Shown here one piece after another: positions 22,533 to 32,734 of a stretch of DNA of 64,000 bases (positions within the stretch are counted from its first letter, which is position 1; each line of letters opens with the position of its first letter). A program made the position numbers and the translations under genes. Below the pieces are notes generated by a model that did no database searches, was not told the DNA's origin, and was given only the letters and a program-made list of their open reading frames with translations. This stretch comes from Anadara kagoshimensis (Eukaryota; Mollusca; Bivalvia; Arcoida; Arcidae), in contig CM037869.1 in NCBI GenBank assembly GCA_021292105.1, positions 28,845,536 through 28,909,535 on the forward strand, written 5' to 3'.

Positions 22533-25500
22533 CTGAAACATCAAAAACCAAAAAGTGTGAAAACATCAAACCAAGGAAACAAACTACCTGTACATTTAAT
22601 ATCACCCATTCTTTGAAAGGTGGATGGTATTAACTCTAGAAATGTTATCATCAATACAATATGATAATAGTTTAACCTTTGTGATTTTTTTTATGTTCAA
22701 GCATTTTGGCATACATATAAAACTGTCTGTAAGAGACTTTGTTGCTTCTCTAATGTTTTATACCTGATTTATCTGTTGTAATGTTGTTTAATGTCGCATC
22801 ATCAATTTTTCTGCTTTTTGTAACGAGAGCAAGTTTATTAATCTCAAAGGATTAATCTAAGAACACGTCTGTGTATGTGGGAGATGTGCCTTTAAGTTGC
22901 TAACTCACAGAGTCAGTATGTAACAGTCAAGCATACCACTCCCCAGTCACATTATCCTGATAATTTCAATATTGGATACACAACAATATATAACTGTATA
23001 CAGTACTTACATCATTTTTACCCTCCTGCATCAGACTCCTGACTTTACGTACATAACCACCAGCTTCTGGAGTTATTGTTAATACTTCTACTACAACATT
23101 ATCTTTATACAGTTTACGGAAGTTTTCTGTTGCCTAAAATATACAAAAATATTTCTCAATACAAGCAGAGACTAACAAAATAATATCTACATCAATCAAA
23201 CAGTGTTCAATGCAGAAATGTAGTTGGTGGAGTCATCCTGGCCCAGAAATTATTGCTGTCAGATTTAAATTCTTTATGACTAAACTAATATTCAAGCCAG
23301 AGATGTTTATACATTACTTTATTAATGTTGTAATGCAGTTTAACATTGAATCAGCAATGTTTCAGCCATTTGTCAAGGGATCTAGTTTATAAATCTCTAA
23401 GGATTAATCTAAGAACAGGTAATGTATATGTATGGGAGATGTTTTATGGTGTGCTTTGTACTAGCTTGCGCTCAGTCAAATTTAAGGTGCTAGCTCAGAG
23501 TCTGCATGCTATAGACAATATGTCTTCTGTATGCAGGGTTCGATTTTAGCGATATTTACCACTAGCAAAAATTAGCTTGTACAATTTTTATTCACTAGCT
23601 AAAATGAAAAATGACTAGCTAAAATTTATGAAACAGTTTTAAAGTTTTCTACAGTAAAGCATGACGGTAATGGGATTTCCACTGGTCTATTTTAAACAAC
23701 GAATTAGAGTCGAAGACTAAATTAAGCAGCCAATCGTAGCCACGTGTGGAAACCTAATATTATACATTGACGTATATGCCCGAGTAATCCGAATTTGTTT
23801 ATGATAGAGATGCCCAGACAATATGACTTATTTCGGCCGCTTTTCGTTTTTTTTTTTTTTTTTTTTTTTCGTTTTAAATTTCATTTGGAACATACAATGT
23901 GACAGTTAATTGAAAAGTAGATTGTAAATGATTTAGCTTCTTTTATTCACTCGCTCAACTATGCGAGTGGCTTTTATTTCCACTCGCTATTCGGCAGATC
24001 TACAAGCTATTAGCGAGTATGCGTGCCTAATTTCGAACCTTGGTATGACCTAATGATCAGATTTTGAACCCACAACCTAATTCTCTTGAAGCAGATGCTC
24101 TTACACTGAGCTATGGAGGTGCTCATATTATTATATCTGGACTTATGGACAAGTGGTGTAAGAATTTAACCATATTCAATATTATCATGTTGAACAAGTA
24201 TTCTTCAGTTCAACCCCAACATTTGATTTTAAATATTTGTGATGTTACCAATATATCAGAAATTGTAATGTTTATAAATATACAAAACAGGTATGGCATG
24301 CTAAAAAACCTTTCACTGAGCAAAATGCAAAGGTCAAACTATCTGTCACATCATTTATAGCTGGTGATTTACAGATATAAGTGAAATGTTCTAGCAATGG
24401 ACATAAAACCCAATTCAAGCAATTAAATATAATGTGAAAACAATTGATGGCAAATCTAGATAATTATATCATAAAGTTGTACCTTGTTTATAAAATCAGT
24501 AACGAGTTGTTTTGCGTCTGTGGCTTGTGTAGACTGATGTCCGTGTTTCTTCATGATGTCACGTAATCCAGAAATTGTAAAGGAGAACAGATCTGGTGTC
24601 TTTGTCTGGAGTAAACCAGGCTTATCTGTTAACTAAAATGAATATAAAAGTAGAGCGTATTAACTTAAACACACATGTATATAAAAGTTTAAGTTATTAC
24701 TTATACCAAATTGTTTACATCTAGCTTCTCGTACTTCTCTGCAGTGATTTTGTTACATTTTTATTAACACTACCCTCCTTATTTTAAATTGGGAAAATTT
24801 GAAGTTTTGAAATAGAACAAACTGCATAATGACATGTTTGAAATAGCATCATTGGATCCTCATTATAAAGGTGTTATAATGTGACAATAATATTCTGTGG
24901 GCAAGGACAACTCGATTTAATTTTCTAGTGTGTCATTATTCTTTTGGGAATTTTAGTGATCAAATTGAGAAAATGTACATGTACAAGAATTGCATACTGC
25001 AAAAATAAATAACATAAATCCTGATTTATGGTATACATACGGTATTTAGGACATCCTGTATCATCTGTAGTTCTCCCATCAATTTCAGATCAGTATGGGA
25101 ACTCGAGTTTAGAGTACCAACTGTGTGTGTATGTAATACAGAGTCTGAATCTAACAGTCTGTCTGCCATCTTCTTTATAGTGTCTGGTAACTTACGGAAA
25201 ACATCAAAATCTGTGTGAACATCAAATAACTGCAATAAAAAACAGAAATATATTAAAACTATTATAGCTGCAATTGCGGTTATAAACCATCAACCAACCA
25301 GTCAGTAACAAAACTTCATTCCATTGGATCTATACAAATGATCTTGATTGATACACTTACACCTAGAAAGAAGCTCTTGTACAATAAGAGCCATATTTGT
25401 TCTTCAAATTACAACAACAGCAAAAAAAATTGATTTACTAAAAAATAATTTGAAGTTAAAATTGGAGATAGGATTATTTCTGTGATTGTAAAAATGACAT

Positions 25501-28500
25501 TTATAATTTTAAATCATTGATAAATGATGACATCATATTAATGCCACAAATATGACATTGAAGCAAGTTAAATCAATTTACATCCCTTTTGAACAAAAAT
25601 TGTAAACAAGTACAGTACTTTGTATGATAATCAAATATGAGACTTTAGGTTGAATGTCACATGAGTGATATTGAAATAGACATTATCTCTATAAATTACC
25701 AAAATTTTGGCAGTTACAGACAATTTTATATGGCAGCTTTTGGTATAGTATTTTATATCAGTATCTAGATCATACATGTACTTGTGGAAATTTTTTAAGA
25801 AAAATAAATACTATGTACTTACATTATTATCAATACCAGCATCTAACATGAGAGGATTCTTATCAAAGAAGGCATTCTGTATGGTGTTCATAATACTACC
25901 AACATCAAACACTGGAATGTCCTACAATGTAAAACATAAATATCATGTCAGGTATTCATACACACAGATGACGGATAAAAAATAAACACCAACATGTATA
26001 AGCCAGATGCTGGCTTATCACTTACAGATGGTGGACCATAAAATGTAAAAATTTTTGCAGCTATGGGAACAAAATGAATGCTTACAGAATGAATGAAAAT
26101 ATCATGTATTTAGATATTCAATACTATGCTGTTATTTGTATTCTGTGTAAGGGGCCTTTGTGACCAGGTTGTCTCAAGAAATTGCTGATATTGTATACCA
26201 GTTTCAATTCAGGGATTTATCAGGGTCTTTTGGAAAAAGGCCCTAAACTAATTATTGAGAAAAAGTATCAACTTTTTGCTCATTTTGGGAAAACTTCGAC
26301 ATCATGTCAGAAGTCAGTTAACTCACGACCTTGGTAAGCATTTGATGTAGATATAGTGATATTTTGATGTTGTTTTCAAATAATCTAGAATCTTTTACAT
26401 GATTTTGCTGATTGGGGGGCTTTCACAAAATTTACTTTCGTTTTCATTTAAAAACATCACAATTGTCTAATTGGGAATTTTCTCAGTCGATTTTGGGAAA
26501 AATTAACTTTTTTTCCATTGGGAATGGGGCCAAATTTCGGCCCTAAATAGGCCCTTGATGAATCTTTGTATACTGCCTAGGTTTGACTCCTACTCTGGCA
26601 GATCCTACAGTGAGAAAGTTTGTCAGTTTGTTTGCTGAAGGCCAGTTTTTGTCTTCAAGTACTCTGGTTTTCTCCACCATCCCAAAACTGACTTCTTTGA
26701 TTTGTAAAACAATCTTGACTAAACAAACAATTCAAGTCATTATGTATTTATAGCTATACATGTTAGTCCAAACTACAGTCCAACCTAGCTGAAAAGCCAC
26801 CTCTGTATATGGGACACCTTCTTATAAAGGCCAGTAGAATTGTGTCCCAACTGCTCTTTATTCATATTATTTGAACCTGTATACTAAGGCCACCTGCCCA
26901 TAAAAGCCACTTTTACAGGTTCCCTTTGGTGTTATTATAGACAGGTTTGACTGTACATGTATCTGACCCATCATGTTTAATGGAAACAAAATTTTGCAAG
27001 ACAATACCATTAACTTACATTCTTCACTGGATATTTAGCTACGTTCTGTAGTTTCAGAGGATTTTCTTTCATTCCATCATATCCAACCACTGATATCATT
27101 ACATTAGCTTTAGGTCTTTTAAATAAAGATCCTTGAACCAATCCTGACCAATCAAATTCCTGTAATATTCAAAGCAACTAATGAGCAATATATCATTCTT
27201 GCAATTATCATACAACAGCCAATTATAAATACCTATGAATGACAATAAAGTAAATTGCTTCATTCTTTAGTCAGACCAAATACATGCACTGTTTAAAAAA
27301 ATTACATATTCTAGGTTTCCACAATATCAAAATTTTTAGTAGCCAAATTTCCAAAATTTGTGAAAATATAGTCCTTTTTAAAGTATTTTTCCCACATTTG
27401 CTAAAATAGGTTACTTTTTGAAAGAATACCTCAGAAATTAGTAACCAATGGCGATTTTGGCTACCAGGAATGAAAACATAGATATTATAGAACTATGTAA
27501 TAAGTGTTACGTTGATTGATTGATTGATTAAATATTACATAAAATATATTTCTTTGTTGAAAGCAAAAACTTTATAACGAGATAAACTAGATAACAATAT
27601 TTCATTAACTTAAGGACAATGTCACACTGGCAGACATGTACATATATATGTCTAATGCAGTTATGGACATAAGTCGAAAATTTCAACCATTTCTTATCTG
27701 ATAATTTCAACATTTTCTACTGAGATATATGTATATAGGAGGCTATTAAAGACAGTACCAGTCCTGTCTTGGACCGTTGGACTCACTGATATTTTTTCCA
27801 GACTATAATTATAATTGTTAAAAAAAAAGTCAAATTTCAACCAGTCCTTGTCTGATAATTTCAACATTATCTATTATCAATTGTGGAATACATTGGGACT
27901 ATTGAAAAAGCTGACAGACCTAAAAAGTTACCAGTCACGGACAGGTCAGACACTGCTACTATGTACTAACTAACCTTGTTTGTTGGAATTCCTAAGGTAT
28001 GAGTAATAACATGAGGAACATCACTGGTTTGTAAGGTTTGTTTTTGTTCTTGGAATTTAACATATGAAGGAGCATGTGTAACAACTAGTTCTTGACCACT
28101 GACTATTAAACCTGAAATACATAACAATTATAAATGATGTTATTAAAGTGATCAAATAATAAGTATTTATACATAATAGCAAATAATGTTATACAAAATC
28201 CTATCACAGTATTCATTATAGGTTTTTCCAAGAAGTCATTTTCAAAAATTTTCCTCTGTTACACATAACACACATGCAAGGTACACATGTCCAAGCAAAT
28301 TTATAATGGTTCTGTACTCCAATGGTGTGCCAGTGTTAGTAAGTATTTATGATCTGCTTTATGCTCTTATTAAGGACCTTTCGCATGCTAGAACACTTGC
28401 CTGCAATGTCACATATAAACATTGCAGACTTATTGCAAGCCAACCAATAAAGGCTTAGGAAAAGGAATAATTTACTGGGTATTTTCACCTCCAATCCACC

Positions 28501-29918
28501 CACAGCAGTGTTACATCTTCAGTTTTGAAGACCAGTGGTAGAAGGACTTTTCTGCTGTCAAAAGATATTGGATGATCGATGATAAGTAGAATGAATTCTT
28601 AATATTTTATATTTGTCTAAATTCTTCACTCGGATGTATCAAGGCTCTACAATTGCATATTTTTTCACTAGCCTCCTGGCTAGTAAACCCCGAGATGTTT
28701 ACTAGCCAGAGCAAAAATGTTACTCGCCACATATTTGTTTTATAAATACAATTTAACTGAAAACATTTCCCATTATTGCTTAATTTTGAAGATGCAGGCA
28801 CTTTTATTGTGGTATCAAACACAAAAATCGCAGTGCATGTCCAAAAGCAAATTAAGTTAAAAACTCATGAACTTAGTTCAGAGGTGTGAGTTGCTCCAGA
28901 AATGTAAGCATTTCCTGTCTAGCTAGATACATCTGTCTCATGTAAAATTTAACAGCATATCTTTTAAACATGCTTTTGCTGGTTTAAAACTGTTTTCCAG
29001 GCCAACTCGGGACCCGGCTTTCCGTCATCGCTTTAGTCTGTTTGTTTTTCCATTCATCGAGTAATCACTGGCACCGAGTCATAGTCGAAGTCGTTTCTTC
29101 ATGGTCAATGATAACATTAAAATTCTCGAAGCTTCTGGATTTTTATTCATACTCATGGCTTGAAAAATAAATTTACATTCGCCGATTTTGTTTACGACTC
29201 ATAGCGATGACATTGACACTTGAAAACGTGATCAAACAAACGCTTAACAACTTAACAGATTGGAGCTATATGATTTAAAGCGCTTAAGCTTAAGATTAAG
29301 CTTTACAAATAATTACTCGCAAATGCGAGTGTTTTACTCGCATAGTAGAGACCTGTGTATGAGGCTTGCTGTACACACCTGTTGAAAGTTTAACACTGAA
29401 CTAACTAAAGGGAGTCACAGCTCAACTGGCCAAGATATGGAAAACAATTGATAAGATATAGAGCAGCTGCTGAGATATAGACTTGGGACTTATTCATTAA
29501 AGTTTCGACAGGTTTGTATACTGATCATTCACCTTTGTGATTATAAATAATTTATTTTTGGGGTTGTCCAAGGACAAGATGCCACATCTGAACACTTAGA
29601 CATGAATATTCCAATAATCGTGACCGTGCAGATAATATTCCTTTTACCCAATACTACAAATTCAACCATAAACCATATAAATATTTCAATGACAGAAAAC
29701 AGATTTTTCTCTGACTGGGGTCCCTCGACTTGACAACCGAAAAATTTATGTAATGCATGCTAATTCAAGTAAGATTTGCCACCTAAAATTCAGATCATTT
29801 AACAAACATATAAAGTGACTCAATGTTATTAGATCACAAAGCAATAAAACACATTACCTGTGGAAAATAAATAAATAAATATGCTAAGTAAATGCGGAAG
29901 TACGAGTTGGTTCGCCAT
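22333..29918 (-). CDS. ATP6AP2: ATP6AP2, prorenin receptor / V-ATPase accessory protein 2
   Basis: Type I membrane protein that assists V-ATPase assembly and acidification; in vertebrates it also binds prorenin and links to Wnt signalling. Nine exons on the minus strand (29858-29918, 27975-28111, 27019-27159, 25823-25921, 25041-25229, 24483-24632, 23011-23133, 22764-22842, 22333-22532) sum to 1179 bases in perfect phase: 392 residues plus stop (human protein about 350). Signal peptide about residues 1-20, luminal domain, transmembrane helix about 349-368, then the diagnostic tail MWNMDPGRDSIIYRMT and C-terminus RLKKD, comparable to the basic ER-retrieval-like end in vertebrates. A basic KSRK at the start of exon 8 lies where vertebrates have their protease-processing site; cleavage here is only inferred. 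Start chosen at 29918 because it opens the signal peptide. Confidence 0.93.
22764..22842 (-). CDS. ATP6AP2: ATP6AP2 exon 8
   Basis: Encodes INKLALVTKSRKIDDATL and onward to TTDKS, and carries the basic KSRK site. It was found by requiring phase continuity between exons 7 and 9: 79 bases, phase 0 in and one base out. The acceptor (tttgag) has a weak pyrimidine tract, so the 5' border is the least certain in the gene. Confidence 0.72.
23011..23133 (-). CDS. ATP6AP2: ATP6AP2 exon 7
   Basis: Forty-one codons beginning ATENFRKLYKDNVVVEVLT and ending MQEGKND. Donor gtaagt at 23005-23010. Confidence 0.84.
23535..24042. repeat. Element with 'aggttcga' inverted ends, ATP6AP2 intron
   Basis: Left 'agggttcgattttagcg' and right (reversed) 'aggttcgaaattaggcacgc' are inverted partners. 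Inside are words 'actagctaaaat' and 'cactcgct-cgagtgg', also seen at 28640-29350. A T-run spans about 23847-23869. Confidence 0.5.
24288..24410 (+). repeat. SINE family 1 tail fragment
   Basis: 'aggtatggcatgc', 'atttatagctggtgatttac' and 'agatataagtgaaatgttct' match the family-1 3' body. A reversed tRNA-like head ('gaacccacaacct', 'actgagctatgg') lies just left, at about 24060-24120. Confidence 0.55.
24483..24632 (-). CDS. ATP6AP2: ATP6AP2 exon 6
   Basis: Fifty codons beginning LTDKPGLLQTKTPDLFSFTI and ending LVTDFINK. The PDLFSFTISGL segment is characteristic of the luminal domain. Confidence 0.86.
25041..25229 (-). CDS. ATP6AP2: ATP6AP2 exon 5
   Basis: Sixty-three codons beginning LFDVHTDFDVFRKLPDTI, luminal, with a helix-rich end (ELQMIQDVLNT). 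Phase 0 at both ends. Confidence 0.85.
25823..25921 (-). CDS. ATP6AP2: ATP6AP2 exon 4
   Basis: Thirty-three codons beginning DIPVFDVGSIMNTIQNAF, luminal. Borders tag and gtaagt. Confidence 0.83.
26214..26567. repeat. Inverted-end element 'gatttatcagggtc'
   Basis: Left 'gatttatcagggtcttttgg' then 'aaaaaggccctaaac', and right 'ggccctaaataggcccttga' then 'tgaatc', are inverted partners about 350 bp apart in an ATP6AP2 intron. Confidence 0.5.
26563..26745 (+). repeat. SINE family 2 body
   Basis: 'ctaggtttgactcctactct', 'ggcagatcctacagtgagaa', 'ttctccaccatcccaaaact' and a tail 'caatcttgactaaac'. The head A box is not visible. Confidence 0.6.
26776..26953. mobile_element. MITE, CAGT-type family B
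   Basis: 178 bp, left end CAGTCCAACCTAGCTGAAA, right end AGACAGGTTTGACTG, TA on both sides. Collinear with the copy at 52129-52305 ('ctctttattcatatt', 'aaggccacctgcccata'). Confidence 0.8.
27019..27159 (-). CDS. ATP6AP2: ATP6AP2 exon 3
   Basis: Forty-seven codons from EFDWSGLVQGSLFKRPKANV through VAKYPVKN. The 'RPKANV-ISV-G' motif is typical of the family. Both ends are phase 0. Confidence 0.87.
27314..27482. repeat. Second copy of the 170-bp 'aggtttcca' element
   Basis: Matches 11268-11436 along its length. Lies in an ATP6AP2 intron. Confidence 0.65.
27975..28111 (-). CDS. ATP6AP2: ATP6AP2 exon 2
   Basis: Encodes LIVSGQELVVTHAPSYVKF to LGIPTNK, the N-terminal luminal segment. Phases link exon 1 (one base) to exon 3 (phase 0). 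Confidence 0.85.
28868..28953 (+). repeat. Fragment of the 'ccaccaggga' dispersed repeat
   Basis: 'gagttgctccagaaatgtaa' and 'cctgtctagctagatacatc' match the bodies at 47970-48035 and 48620-48690. Confidence 0.45.
29372..29521. mobile_element. MITE family A, decayed copy
   Basis: Left 'cctgttgaaagtttaacact', 'gaactaac', and right 'cattaaagtttcgacaggtt'. These are the same ends as the elements at 32032-32734 with some substitutions, about 150 bp in all. Sits in ATP6AP2 intron 1. Confidence 0.6.
29858..29918 (-). CDS. ATP6AP2: ATP6AP2 exon 1: start and signal peptide
   Basis: ATG at 29916-29918; encodes MANQLVLPHLLSIFIYLFST, a short polar start and a hydrophobic core. Donor gtaatg. The bases just before it hold the presumed 5' UTR and promoter. 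Confidence 0.85.
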
Positions 29919-30060
29919 TTTCGATGGAGCATGTGATATGACGTCAGCGAGTTATAATATATAAAATGGTAACGGCATAGCCTATGTTCGGAACAATTTC
30001 CGGTTGATAGTGGACTTAATGGTTATACCGTAAAAACTTCTATCCACGCAACATAAAAAA
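29919..30060 (-). promoter_or_regulatory. Presumed ATP6AP2 promoter / 5' UTR
   Basis: The segment directly upstream of the start codon is less AT-rich than its surroundings and contains CG dinucleotides (tcggaacaatttccgg, gacgtcagcgag). The transcription start cannot be placed from sequence alone. Confidence 0.4.
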
Positions 30061-30382
30061 GGGGATCGCATTTATATAAATGTGGCGAAAGTACATTAAA
30101 ATTTAATAGACTGAGTATTTTGAACTTAAAATGAGGAAATTTATAAATGCTGATAGACCACTGTTCAAAATTAAATAATGACATATTATATACACTACAT
30201 GGGAAATTGTAATGCACGTAACTTTGCACTTAAAATGACGAAATTTATACTATTTATTATTCTTGAAACACAAATGATTTTGGAAACTGAATTAAGTGAC
30301 CTCTTTTAAAACACTGCCTATGCACGGGAAATTGAAAACAAACACGCGAATATTCCTGTTACCCCATACGAAAATGAAAAGT

Positions 30383-30441
30383 TGAGCCTCAATTGAAGCT
30401 CAACTGTGTCTCAATTGAGGCTCAAGTTTTACTTGAGGACA
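30383..30441. repeat. Foldback of 'ttgagcctcaattga'
   Basis: ttgagcctcaattgaagctc and tcaattgaggctcaag are inverted partners only a few bases apart, so the stretch folds on itself almost completely. 'cttgag' and 'ctcaa' words continue to about 30560. Confidence 0.6.
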
Positions 30442-31239
30442 ACGGTGGTGTAATCAATCTCAAGTAATTTGCATAATTGACTAATGAACTTGAATATAAT
30501 TGAGAAGATTTGAGATGGCCTGAGAACAGTTAAGAAGCACTTGAAACATTTTGCGAACTTGAGCTCGAATGAGAAAGAGATCTTTACATTTTTCTGCACT
30601 TAAAATATTGAGAATTTTAAATATGAAGCCTTTCCTGGGCATCATACTTGAGATATAAGTCTAAATATGAAGCTGAACTTACTTGAAGAATCAGTTGTAT
30701 CTTTAATTTAAATGTCAATTAAACACATGCCATTCACGTTATCTACCAATGGATTATCATTATCATGCAAAATCGTCTATATATATCTGTATGTAGAGTT
30801 GAATGATTGACCACAGTCTTTTCTCCAGATGCATAAAATCTGCTTCATACGAATAAAGAAAACAAATCAACAAGCATGCAATTGGACACAGTTCGTGCCC
30901 ATTGGTATACCAATTGTTTTTCGAAAAAAATATATGCTAAACACAACAAATAGGTATGTTGTTTATCAAAACCATTTTGTTGATGGCATCTTCATTATAT
31001 TTTGTTTGCAGTCCGAATGTTGCTTGACAATTGAATCAAAATCACTGTTCAGCACTACATACAAAATGTATTTGTATCTTGGTTACCATTTTTGTACAAG
31101 AATGACAAATCAGTAATTTGTTTTAGGCGTTATTTCAATTTGAAATGATGAATAGTGGTGTAAAGTGTAGAAAAATCAAATGTTATCATACCTTTTACAA
31201 GAGATAAAGCATTAATATAAGAGCAATAAAAAATTAAAA

Positions 31240-31345
31240 CAAACATACTAATCCATGTCTAAATCACAATCCAGTAGCAAAGTAAAAACTTTGAAAAGGA
31301 CAAATTAGGTTAGACACGCGAACTTCCACCAGGGAATGAGGCCTG
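31240..31345 (+). repeat. 'ccaccaggga' dispersed repeat copy
   Basis: 'atgtctaaatcacaatccag', 'gtaaaaactttgaaaaggac' and 'gcgaacttccaccagggaat' match the copies at 47905, 48517, 50812 and, reversed, 58985. Confidence 0.6.
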
Positions 31346-32031
31346 GTAATTCTTTAGTTTATATATAGGATCTATTATTTGGTTGAGACCAGATGTATAA
31401 AGGCTTTATTGGAAAAGACTAAAGGCCATTTTTGACGACTGTCAAAATATGTTAGAATTATTGATAATGATTTGGTGGTACATATATAGGAACCTGCTAC
31501 ATATCTTTTTGTATAAATTTTTGTAAAGTTAAAGAATCAAATACAAGTAAGAAAAACTCAAGAACTCCCCTGTGGCTGGAAAGATTTTCATCTTCGGTAA
31601 GATTAATTCTGCTATATACAAGATTCTCCTATCAACTGTCACAAACCAACTCCTAAATTACACATTGAAGTGCTTCATCATTTGGGATAACAATTACATA
31701 TTATACCAGTTTTTAATTTTAATTTGTTATGTTGTTGAATATGGACTTGTGATTTTGTTTTTGATTATGCATGTCATGTGGAAGATTGCAAAGGTCGCAT
31801 GGTCCTTAAGTACTGAAGAAGACTTAGAACAGATACAACTATTATGATTGATCACCATCCTTCTTTTGATAAAAGATTATTTATTTAAACTTTTTATGAG
31901 AAAGATCATATTAAGATATAGAGAAAATTTGATTGTAATTTAACTAAAAACCATAGATTATATTATACACATATATTTTATAACTCGTAAACACACGTAC
32001 GTTCGATATCTATATACGATACTAGTATCTA

Positions 32032-32244
32032 CAGTACAGGCCTGTCGAAAGTTTAACACCTTACTGACGAATTGGTCCTGAAAAGGAAGCTTATTTTAGC
32101 CCCTGTTAGCTATATTTATCTAGGCAGCTGCTATTTATCTCTTGTCAGCTTTTTGCCAATAGGTATCCAATTTCGGCAACATGGCTGTCGTGAATCGATT
32201 ACTTTTCGTCAATTCAGGTGTTAAACTTTCGACAGGTCTGTATG
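32032..32244. mobile_element. MITE family A, intact-looking copy
   Basis: 213 bp. Left end CAGTACAGGCCTGTCGAAAG continuing tttaacacc; right end, ggtgttaaactttcgacagg continuing tctgtatg, is its inverse over about 25 bp. TA sits at both sides. No coding. The CAGT terminus and TA target suggest Tc1/mariner-type mobilisation. Confidence 0.8.
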
Positions 32245-32336
32245 TAGTTTTTAATAACGTGAATATTGTTATATGAAAATCTGCTTTAATATAATATGTT
32301 GCTTTATAACATATAATATCAAACTATTGTAGACAC

Positions 32337-32516
32337 GGTACAGGCCTGTCCAAAGTTTAACGACGAACTAACGAATAAGCGCATAATCAACAAATTGTTT
32401 GACTTCACCTTCGATACATTTTGACAGCTTATTTATAGCTGAGCAAGACGTATATATATTTCTCGACAGTTTGTCGGTAACTTACTTTCCATTTCTCGTT
32501 CAAGTGCGGAGCATCT
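32337..32516. mobile_element. MITE family A, truncated copy
   Basis: Left end 'tacaggcctgtccaaagttt', 'aacgacgaactaacgaat' only; the matching right end is not found before the next copy begins at 32518. Confidence 0.5.
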
Positions 32517-32517
32517 A

Positions 32518-32734
32518 CAGTACAGATACAGACCAGGCGAAAGTTAAAACTTAACTAACGAATTGGTACCAAATCCGCAGCTTAAATCGGCTCTTCGTTA
32601 CTTTTTTCGGTAGCTTTTGGTAGCTGATATTTGTCTCTCAACTGCTTTTTGGCCACAAGCTTCGGAGAACTGGACAGCAGAGCCTTGATCCCGTTTCGTT
32701 AGCACAGTGTTAAACTTTCGACAGGTCTGTACTG
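32518..32734. mobile_element. MITE family A copy next to the satellite
   Basis: Left CAGTACAGATACAGACCAGG continuing cgaaagttaaaac; right tgttaaactttcgacaggtc continuing tgtactg and then TA. Its right 28 bp are the same sequence, apart from 'ttcg' for 'tctg', as the 40-bp satellite unit that starts here. Confidence 0.75.

Larger units (their letters stand above)
30061..32031. other. Non-coding spacer upstream of ATP6AP2
   Basis: No exon was recognised. Holds a foldback at 30383-30441 and a 'ccaccaggga' repeat copy at about 31240-31345. Open frames at 30829-31116 and 31572-31847 are AT-rich and resemble no known family. Confidence 0.45.

Noticed and set aside
22333..22605. ORF start at 22605 as an independent 90-residue protein
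   Set aside because: The first 24 residues are intron; the exon begins after cag at 22533, as phase and family alignment demand.
22764..22842. Direct splice of ATP6AP2 exon 7 to exon 9
   Set aside because: Phases do not match (0 against 1); adding the 79-base exon repairs the frame exactly.
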